From the NCBI GenBank assembly GCA_965183885.1, contig OZ238992.1, positions 1,240,001 to 1,304,000 of the forward strand: a stretch of 64,000 nt of DNA. Reading direction: 5' to 3'. This document shows positions 58,333-64,000 of this stretch, piece by piece (position 1 is the first letter of the stretch; the number at the start of each line of letters is the position of its first letter). A model generated the notes under the pieces. The model saw nothing but the letters and a program-made list of their open reading frames with translations, was not told the DNA's origin and made no database searches. The stretch comes from UWMA-0277 sp965183885 (GTDB taxonomy: Bacteria > Bacteroidota > Bacteroidia > Flavobacteriales > BACL11). The position numbers and the translations under genes are program-made.

Positions 58333-59141
58333 TAAGGAGATAATTCTACTGGATAAGTAGTCCCTTCAATTATAACATCAAATTTACAGTCGCAAAGGCT
58401 ATCTCCATAATTGATAACTCTATCGGCATACCCGTTAGGTGATATTGTAGCAATTCCACTTTTAACTACACATGAAGGTAAGCAGCCTAGGTCAACAAGT
58501 AATGGACTTATTATTTCCATACTAAAACTATTATTATTTACTCCTGTTCCACTTGCAGTTCCTGTAATTTTATAACTATCATCTGAAATATTTAAAACGC
58601 TAGTGTCTCCTGAAAGCCATTCTCTAGTACGTGTTGAATTCCAGTTGATACTTCCATCATTTGTATTGATACTCGCATTATTTACATTTACTGTAAACCA
58701 TAAATTTCCAGAATTATTTCTTCCTTGATTTGTTACAACTCTTTCCCCTTGTACAAGGTTATTATTTACATAGTAATTGTCAAATGTAGTGGTGATTATA
58801 GATAAAGAGTCTCGGTACTTTCCTGTATAAATAATTAATACTTTTCCTCTTCTTAGTTTATAATTATGTAAGCAATTATCTGCTCCAAAATTAATGATTA
58901 AGGTATCTTGATCAGTAGAGTCTGCAACTAGTTTTGTATAGGTTGCACATGATTTGTTAACCCCACTAGAGATAAATGCTTCCTCAACAATTCTTCCAAC
59001 ATCATTAAAAGTCTGTTCTGCTAATAAATGGTCTTTACTAGCTTGTGTGCTTGTTAAAGGAAGATTGTCAGTTACATCTTTATCTTTACAAGCATAAAGT
59101 AATACAGTTAAGATACTAAGTGCTAATACAGTTTTTTTCAT
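58329..59141 (-). CDS. Hypothetical lipoprotein
   Basis: 270 residues. Lipobox LLYAC18 after a short signal, so it is membrane-anchored. The mature part is Asn/Thr/Ser-rich and beta-predicted, with a Cys62 region and a C-terminal CLPSCVVK pattern that could form disulfides. No recognisable family. It lies between folA and clpX on the minus strand, convergent with clpX. Confidence 0.85.
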   Translation of the reverse strand: MKKTVLALSILTVLLYACKDKDVTDNLPLTSTQASKDHLLAEQTFNDVGRIVEEAFISSGVNKSCATYTKLVADSTDQDTLIINFGADNCLHNYKLRRGKVLIIYTGKYRDSLSIITTTFDNYYVNNNLVQGERVVTNQGRNNSGNLWFTVNVNNASINTNDGSINWNSTRTREWLSGDTSVLNISDDSYKITGTASGTGVNNNSFSMEIISPLLVDLGCLPSCVVKSGIATISPNGYADRVINYGDSLCDCKFDVIIEGTTYPVELSPY

Positions 59142-59161
59142 AATTTATTATTTTCGTAAAA

Positions 59162-59668
59162 CTACTTATTTTTTTCTAAGATAATAATATCAAAATTAAA
59201 AGCATTTTTTTCATCTGCTTGATATTCTTCTTTGCTGGTTTCAGTCCAGCTTTCATCTAGTTTTGGAAAGAATGTGTCTCCCTCAAATGCTTGATGTACT
59301 TTTGTTAGATATATTTTATCTATTAAATTTGCTTCTAAAGCTAATTTATAAATTTGCCCGCCGCCAATAATAAAAGGCTCATTATCTCCATTTTGCTTTG
59401 CAATTTCTAATGCATCTTTTAAGGAGTTTACAATAATACAGTTTGGAGCAGTATAATTAGTCTGTCTTGTAATTATAATATTGGTTCTATTAGGTAATGG
59501 TCGATATTTATCTGGAATAGATTCGAAGTTTTTACGACCCATGATTACATGGTGACCCGTAGTAGTTTTTTTAAAAAACTGCATGTCTTTTGGTAGGTGC
59601 CAGATAAGATCATTATCTTTTCCTATTACGCCATTTTCAGCCGCAGCTACTATTAGTGATACTGTCAT
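59162..59668 (-). CDS. folA: Dihydrofolate reductase
   Basis: 168 residues. Reduces dihydrofolate to tetrahydrofolate with NADPH. Landmarks are VAAAENGVIGKDNDLIWHLPKDM, GRKNFESIP, NRTNIIITRQ and FIIGGGQIYKLAL. It overlaps thyA by one base (TAATG), so the two are translationally coupled, which fits the recycling of dihydrofolate made by ThyA. Confidence 0.97.
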   Translation of the reverse strand: MTVSLIVAAAENGVIGKDNDLIWHLPKDMQFFKKTTTGHHVIMGRKNFESIPDKYRPLPNRTNIIITRQTNYTAPNCIIVNSLKDALEIAKQNGDNEPFIIGGGQIYKLALEANLIDKIYLTKVHQAFEGDTFFPKLDESWTETSKEEYQADEKNAFNFDIIILEKNK

Positions 59669-60462
59669 TATACGGCTACTTTTCCTTTAATATGTGGGTG
59701 AAATTCATAGTCAACTAACTCAAAATCATCAATAGTAAAATCAAAAATGCTTTTTACATCTGGATTGATTTTCATAGTTGGTAATTTCTTACAATCTCTA
59801 CTTAATTGTAATTCTGTTTGTTCAAAATGATTGGTGTAAATATGTGCATCTCCTAAGGTATGTACAAAGTCACCAACTTCCAAATTACATACTTGTGCCA
59901 TCATCATAGTAAGCAGGGCATAAGAGGCAATGTTGAAAGGAACGCCTAAAAATATATCGGCACTTCTTTGGTAAAGTTGACAAGAGAGTTTTCCGTCTGC
60001 TACATAAAACTGGAAGAATGCGTGACAAGGAGGGAGTGCCATTTGCTCAATCTCTCCAACATTCCAAGCGCTTACAATAATTCGTCTGCTATCAGGGTTA
60101 TTTTTTAAAGTATCAACTACTTGGCTAATCTGATCAATATGCTTTCCGTCAGGTGCTGGCCAGCTTCTCCATTGATACCCATAAACATGCCCTAGGTCTC
60201 CATTTTTATCAGCCCATTCGTCCCAAATACGAACTCCATTTTCTTTTAAGTACTTAATATTGGTGTCTCCCTGTAAGAACCATAGCAACTCATGAATAAT
60301 AGATTTTAGGTGTAATTTTTTTGTTGTAATACATGGAAATCCTTCCGATAAATTAAAACGCATTTGGTGCCCAAAAACACTTTTTGTTCCTGTTCCTGTT
60401 CTGTCTGCTTTTAGCGTGCCTTCTTTCATCACGCGTGTCATTAAATCTAAATATTGTTGCAT
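59668..60462 (-). CDS. thyA: Thymidylate synthase ThyA
   Basis: 264 residues. Methylates dUMP to dTMP using methylene-THF. The nucleophilic Cys is Cys146 in MALPPCHAFFQF; RTGTGTKSVFGHQMRF (phosphate Arg) and QRSADIFLGVPFNIASYALL are also present. It lies 27 bases after the nucleoside transporter gene, and directly upstream of folA. Confidence 0.98.
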   Translation of the reverse strand: MQQYLDLMTRVMKEGTLKADRTGTGTKSVFGHQMRFNLSEGFPCITTKKLHLKSIIHELLWFLQGDTNIKYLKENGVRIWDEWADKNGDLGHVYGYQWRSWPAPDGKHIDQISQVVDTLKNNPDSRRIIVSAWNVGEIEQMALPPCHAFFQFYVADGKLSCQLYQRSADIFLGVPFNIASYALLTMMMAQVCNLEVGDFVHTLGDAHIYTNHFEQTELQLSRDCKKLPTMKINPDVKSIFDFTIDDFELVDYEFHPHIKGKVAV

Positions 60463-60489
60463 TATTTTTGCTCGTTTTAAACTTACTAT

Positions 60490-62172
60490 TTATAATATCA
60501 TTCCTACAATTACAGCTGTAAACAAAGAAGCTAATGTTCCTGCTATTAAAGCTAGTCCTCCTAATTTGGATAAATCAGCTCTTCTGTTTGGAGCTAAAGA
60601 ACCAATACCGCCAATTTGTATTCCAATAGAAGCAAAATTAGCAAAACCACATAGAATATAAGTAGCAATAATTATTGATTTTTCTTCAAAGAATTTTCCG
60701 CTAGCTTTTAAGTCCCCTAATGATACATAGGCTACAAATTCATTTAAGATTGTTTTTTCTCCTAGTAGTTGTCCTACTAAAACAATATCTTCTTTGCATA
60801 CTCCCATTAACCAGGTGATTGGAGCTAATGTATAGCCAAGTATAAATTGTAGACTTAAGCCTTCATATTGCCCGTCTGTGATAGTGCTTATCCAGTTGTT
60901 AATCCCTGTAAAATCTCCAATAAAGTCTTTAAGGAAATAATTTGTCATAGCAATAAAGGCAATAAATACTAAAAGCATAGCGCCAACATTTACAGCTAAT
61001 TTTAATCCTTGAGTTGTTCCTATGCTTATTGCTTCTAGGGCATTGCTTCCAATTTGGGCTTTGGAAATTTCCATGTCCTCATTTACCTTCTCAGTTTCAG
61101 GAAGTAGTATTTTTGCAGCTACTACAGCAGCAGGAGCCGACATTACTGAGGCTGCCAATAAATGCTTGGCAAAAAAGAGTTGTTGAGCAGGGTCATTTCC
61201 TCCTAAAAAACCAATGTAAGCAGCTAAAACTCCTCCAGCAATGGTTGCCATACCACCTGCCATTAAGCAAAGCAATTCTGAGCGTGTCATTTTTTCTATA
61301 TAAGGCTTAATCAGTAGTGGAGATTCAGTTTGCCCTAAGAATATATTTCCTGCAGCAGCTAAGCTCTCAGATCCTGATAACTTTAAGGTTTTCTTCATGA
61401 AGTATGCAAAGCCATAAACTACTTTTTGTAGTATTCCATAGTAGAAGAAAAGACTGGTAAGTGCTGAGAAGAATAAAATAGTAGGCAAAATTTGGAAAGC
61501 AAAAATGAACCCAAATGAGTCCATATTCCCTACAATATCACCAAATAAAAATAAAGACCCTTCTTTTGTAAAGCCTAAAATTGTAATGAATATACTGCTG
61601 AGCCATTCAAAACCTTTTTGCACAAATGGAACTTTTAAAATAAGTACAGCAAATATAATTTGTATAAGTAACCCTTTCCAGGCTAGTTTCCAGTCAATCC
61701 CTTTTCTGTTACGACTAAAGATAAAAGCAATAGTTAGTAAACTAATAATACCTATTAGCCCCCTCCATAAGTTGTTGAATGAAAAGCCAGAGCTTTGTAA
61801 AGGGACTAGTTTTTTTTCTTTTTTAAAAGAAAAATTGATATTCCCTTCATTTAGGAATAGTCTGTTCTCAGTTTGGGTTATGTTGTAAGTTCTTAGGGTA
61901 TCCTTTGGAGTACTGTATTGAAAATGAAGCTGATTATTGGTTAATTCCCAGCTTCCTGTTGCAATTAGATTCTCTTCACTTAAACTGTAGCTAAATGCCC
62001 CAGACTCTTCAATGAGCATATAATCACCTTCATTAATTGCTTTTAAGTCTTTTTGGATAGTGTCATTTGTGTGCCTGATGCTCTCAAAGAACCATTTTCC
62101 TTCAATGTTCTCTGCAATAGAATAGTTGGTTATAAAAAGTAATGAAAATAATAAGTAGAGTTTTTTAACCAT
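60490..62172 (-). CDS. CNT-type nucleoside transporter with N-terminal exported domain
   Basis: 560 residues. The last 420 or so are a concentrative nucleoside transporter (NupC) with the LGQTESPLLIKPYIEKMTRSEL segment and GIQIGGIGSLAPNRR at the end. The N-terminus is an added region: a signal peptide (1-20) followed by about 110 residues (IEGKWFFESIRHTND, GSWELTNNQLHFQYST) with the lipocalin-like pattern of small secreted domains, then a helix at about 135-155. CNT proteins use Na+ or H+ to import nucleosides. Neighbours thyA and folA fit nucleotide salvage. Confidence 0.9.
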   Translation of the reverse strand: MVKKLYLLFSLLFITNYSIAENIEGKWFFESIRHTNDTIQKDLKAINEGDYMLIEESGAFSYSLSEENLIATGSWELTNNQLHFQYSTPKDTLRTYNITQTENRLFLNEGNINFSFKKEKKLVPLQSSGFSFNNLWRGLIGIISLLTIAFIFSRNRKGIDWKLAWKGLLIQIIFAVLILKVPFVQKGFEWLSSIFITILGFTKEGSLFLFGDIVGNMDSFGFIFAFQILPTILFFSALTSLFFYYGILQKVVYGFAYFMKKTLKLSGSESLAAAGNIFLGQTESPLLIKPYIEKMTRSELLCLMAGGMATIAGGVLAAYIGFLGGNDPAQQLFFAKHLLAASVMSAPAAVVAAKILLPETEKVNEDMEISKAQIGSNALEAISIGTTQGLKLAVNVGAMLLVFIAFIAMTNYFLKDFIGDFTGINNWISTITDGQYEGLSLQFILGYTLAPITWLMGVCKEDIVLVGQLLGEKTILNEFVAYVSLGDLKASGKFFEEKSIIIATYILCGFANFASIGIQIGGIGSLAPNRRADLSKLGGLALIAGTLASLFTAVIVGMIL

Positions 62173-62216
62173 AATTATTATTTAGTAGCTAGATTGATGA
62201 ATAATTTTTGGTTCAT

Positions 62217-62816
62217 CTAATTGTCTTTCCTTTTATTAATTTCGTCTCTTAATTCAGAGGCCTTTTCATAATCTTCATTTTCAACAGCTTCAGCTAATAG
62301 CTTTTTAAGCTTGGAAGTGCTTTGCATCTCTATGCTTTGTTCTTGAGTGGTCTTGTCTTCCTCTAGCTCTAAGTCTAAATCATCATTTTCTCGGGCACTA
62401 TTAATAATAATCCCTGCTCTAGCTAGAATGTCTTCATAGGTAAAAATAGGGCAGGAGTATCGTATTGCAAGAGCAATTGCATCTGATGTTCTGGCATCAA
62501 TAGCTACTTCCTCTCCGGTAACTTTATGTTTGCAATGAAAAGAAGCATGAAATATTCCTTCAATTAAAGTATGAATAATAATTTTTTGAATGGTGATGTC
62601 AAAGTTATCTCCAAATGTTTTAAATAAATCGTGGGTAAGTGGCCTTCCAGGTTCTTCAGTGCCGTCCAGAGCAATAGCAATAGATCTGGCTTCACACCAG
62701 CCAATAACAACAGGTAGTTGTCGCTTTCCAGTAGTTTCATTTAACAATAAAACATAGGCGTTATTTTGCGAGTCACTTTGCCTTATTGCTGCTATGTCTA
62801 ACTGAACCAGCTTCAA
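62217..62816 (-). CDS. Bifunctional nuclease (DUF151) with UVR motif
   Basis: 199 residues: DUF151/bifunctional nuclease domain (1-140, VVIGWCEARSIAIALDG, ARTSDAIALAIRY), an acidic linker, and a C-terminal UVR segment (about 165-199, LLAEAVENEDYEKASELRDEINK), as in UvrB/UvrC-type protein contacts. Members of the family have DNase/RNase activity in vitro. It lies 2 bases after etfA in the cluster etfB-etfA-bfn-nupC. Confidence 0.9.
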   Translation of the reverse strand: MKLVQLDIAAIRQSDSQNNAYVLLLNETTGKRQLPVVIGWCEARSIAIALDGTEEPGRPLTHDLFKTFGDNFDITIQKIIIHTLIEGIFHASFHCKHKVTGEEVAIDARTSDAIALAIRYSCPIFTYEDILARAGIIINSARENDDLDLELEEDKTTQEQSIEMQSTSKLKKLLAEAVENEDYEKASELRDEINKRKDN

Positions 62817-62818
62817 AT

Positions 62819-63766
62819 TTAGCTATTTAGTTTTTTAATTTCTTCAATCATTTTTGGAACTACTTCAAAAGCATCTCCTACAATTCCATAATCAGCTGCT
62901 TTAAAGAAAGGAGCTTCTGGGTCAGTATTAATCGCAACCATTACTTTTGAAGAGTTAACACCTGCTAAGTGCTGTATTGCTCCTGAGATTCCTATAGCAA
63001 TATATAAGTTTGCAGTTACTGGTTTTCCTGTTTGTCCTACGTGCTCAGCATGAGGTCTCCATCCTATATCAGCTACAGGTTTTGAACATGCAGTTGCAGC
63101 TCCTAAGAGTTCAGCAAGTTCTTCAATCATGCCCCAGTTTTCAGGTCCTTTTAATCCTCTACCTCCTGATACAACAACTTCAGCTTCTGATATTGATATT
63201 TTTCCACTAGTAGTTTCTTGTCCTTCAATTGTAAGTGCTCCTTTTTCAGCACTTGTAGTAGTTTCAATAGTGCAACTTCCTCCTGTTTCAATAAGTTCAT
63301 AAGAGTTAGGAGCAATAGATAGTATTGCTGTTGCTGTATTTACTTCTGTTGTTTCAATTGCTTTTGATGAAAATGCTTTTCGTTTTACCCTTAATACTGA
63401 AGGGCTCTCAATTAAACTAATAACATTGCTTATAGCTCCAGCTTTAATCTTTGCAGATAATCTTGGAGTAATCATTTTTGCAGTGTAAGTGTTTGAAAAA
63501 ACAATAACAGTAGCATCTGAAGCTATATTGGCAATTGTATTGCTAGCTGCTTGGCTATCACTTTTTTCAACTTCTGAACAAGAAATTACTTTTCCTGCTC
63601 CATAGTTTCCTAATTTATTTAATTCGTCATCACTTACTGCTCCTAATGAAATGGCAGTAACATCGGTGCCTAATAATTTTGCAGTTTCATTTGCGTAAGA
63701 TACTGCTTCAAAAGTACTTTTTCTAAAACTTCCATTCCAACTTTCTGTATATACTAATACTGACAT
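62819..63766 (-). CDS. etfA: Electron transfer flavoprotein alpha subunit
   Basis: 315 residues. N-terminal domain with LVYTESWNGSFRKSTFEA, then the FAD-binding C-terminal domain (SGGRGLKGPENWGMIEELAELL, GQTGKPVTANLYIAIGISGAIQHLAG, NTDPEAPFFKAADYGIVGD). With EtfB it shuttles electrons from acyl-CoA dehydrogenases to the quinone pool. It follows etfB by 18 bases. Confidence 0.97.
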   Translation of the reverse strand: MSVLVYTESWNGSFRKSTFEAVSYANETAKLLGTDVTAISLGAVSDDELNKLGNYGAGKVISCSEVEKSDSQAASNTIANIASDATVIVFSNTYTAKMITPRLSAKIKAGAISNVISLIESPSVLRVKRKAFSSKAIETTEVNTATAILSIAPNSYELIETGGSCTIETTTSAEKGALTIEGQETTSGKISISEAEVVVSGGRGLKGPENWGMIEELAELLGAATACSKPVADIGWRPHAEHVGQTGKPVTANLYIAIGISGAIQHLAGVNSSKVMVAINTDPEAPFFKAADYGIVGDAFEVVPKMIEEIKKLNS

Positions 63767-63784
63767 TTTTCTAATTTCTTTTTA

Positions 63785-64000
63785 TTAAATAACTTTGGCT
63801 TCATTATGTAGTAAACTTACTAGTTCAGCTACATTGTTTGCATCAACTAATTTACAGCTTCCTTTTTCTGCAGGCTTTTCAAAACTTATTGATGTGGTTA
63901 AGTTTTCGCTTGTTGATGGTTCAATAACTTGTAAAGGTTTTGATCTGGCTTGCATTATCCCTCTCATATTAGGAATTCTTAGTTCAGATTCTTCAACTAG
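63785..64000 (-). CDS. etfB: Electron transfer flavoprotein beta subunit, C-terminal part
   Basis: Partial: only the last 71 codons are in the window, and the gene continues beyond base 64000. The visible end reads LVEESELRIPNMRGIMQARSK then ends in VAELVSLLHNEAKVI, a characteristic C-terminus of EtfB (the NMRGIMQARSKPL segment is conserved). The AMP-binding core is outside. Confidence 0.9.
   Translation of the reverse strand, partial: LVEESELRIPNMRGIMQARSKPLQVIEPSTSENLTTSISFEKPAEKGSCKLVDANNVAELVSLLHNEAKVI

Noticed and set aside
1..64000. Mobile elements, prophage, CRISPR arrays or defence systems
   Set aside because: I saw no transposase, integrase, phage gene, cas gene or regularly spaced repeats; the gene content is core or envelope-related throughout.

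Overview
This window is a chromosomal segment of a low-GC member of the Bacteroidota, most likely order Flavobacteriales; I cannot place it to genus. The reasons are the gene families (PorV/PorQ-like protein, TonB-dependent receptors with a regulatory-like N-domain, DUF4290, DUF3127, DUF2795, a fused CcoN-CcoO oxidase subunit, a bacterial GGGP synthase), the roughly 1,090-residue SecA, the lack of obvious Shine-Dalgarno sequences, and repeated promoters of the Bacteroidota type (TTTG, about 19 nt, TAnnTTTG). I see no mobile element, prophage, CRISPR array or rRNA. No gap between genes exceeds 300 bases; the longest is 224 bases at 15655-15878.

Layout. 1-11.8 kb: the end of a YifB/ComM ATPase, an M42 peptidase, an SPFH protein, 3-methyladenine glycosylase, SecA, a cobalamin adenosyltransferase, a methyltransferase, an oxidase-like membrane protein, a DksA-type zinc finger, HldD, a MerR regulator and an M23 peptidase. 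11.9-22.3 kb: AlaS, a Cys-free porin-like barrel, then minus-strand operons grpE-dnaJ-natA-natB and DUF4290-murA-tlpA. 22.4-28.4 kb: a probable vitamin salvage neighbourhood: a TPP riboswitch upstream of a TonB receptor, a PnuC/PnuT-type transporter, a NadR-like kinase, a YkoF/MTH1187-like protein, GGGP synthase and a phosphopantetheinyl transferase. 28.5-29.9 kb: AhcY and a degenerate Rieske-like lipoprotein.

30.4-39.4 kb is the most distinctive block. It is a three-gene outer-membrane operon: a 1,229-residue TonB-dependent receptor, a 1,397-residue secreted protein with calcium-loop-like motifs and a FlgD/T9SS-like tail, and a PorV/PorQ-like barrel. 39.5-46.3 kb holds GreA, a HIT protein, RuvC, a flippase-like/GT2/OppC-like/DUF5698 operon, an AtoE transporter and DUF3127 with an SSB-like acidic tail. 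46.4-55 kb has tRNA-Leu(UAG) and a complete cbb3 oxidase cluster (ccoI-S-NO-Q-P-G-H-safE), including two small genes, ccoS and ccoQ, and an FNR-type palindrome at an activating position. 55-64 kb holds tig-clpP-clpX, then on the minus strand etfB-etfA-bifunctional nuclease-nupC-thyA-folA and a lipoprotein.

Genome style. Genes are tightly packed. Many same-strand neighbours overlap by 1-11 bases, seven of nine convergent pairs overlap or abut at their stops, and several promoters lie so close to the start codon that the mRNA would be leaderless or nearly so. Functionally the segment is mostly core metabolism, envelope and microaerobic respiration.
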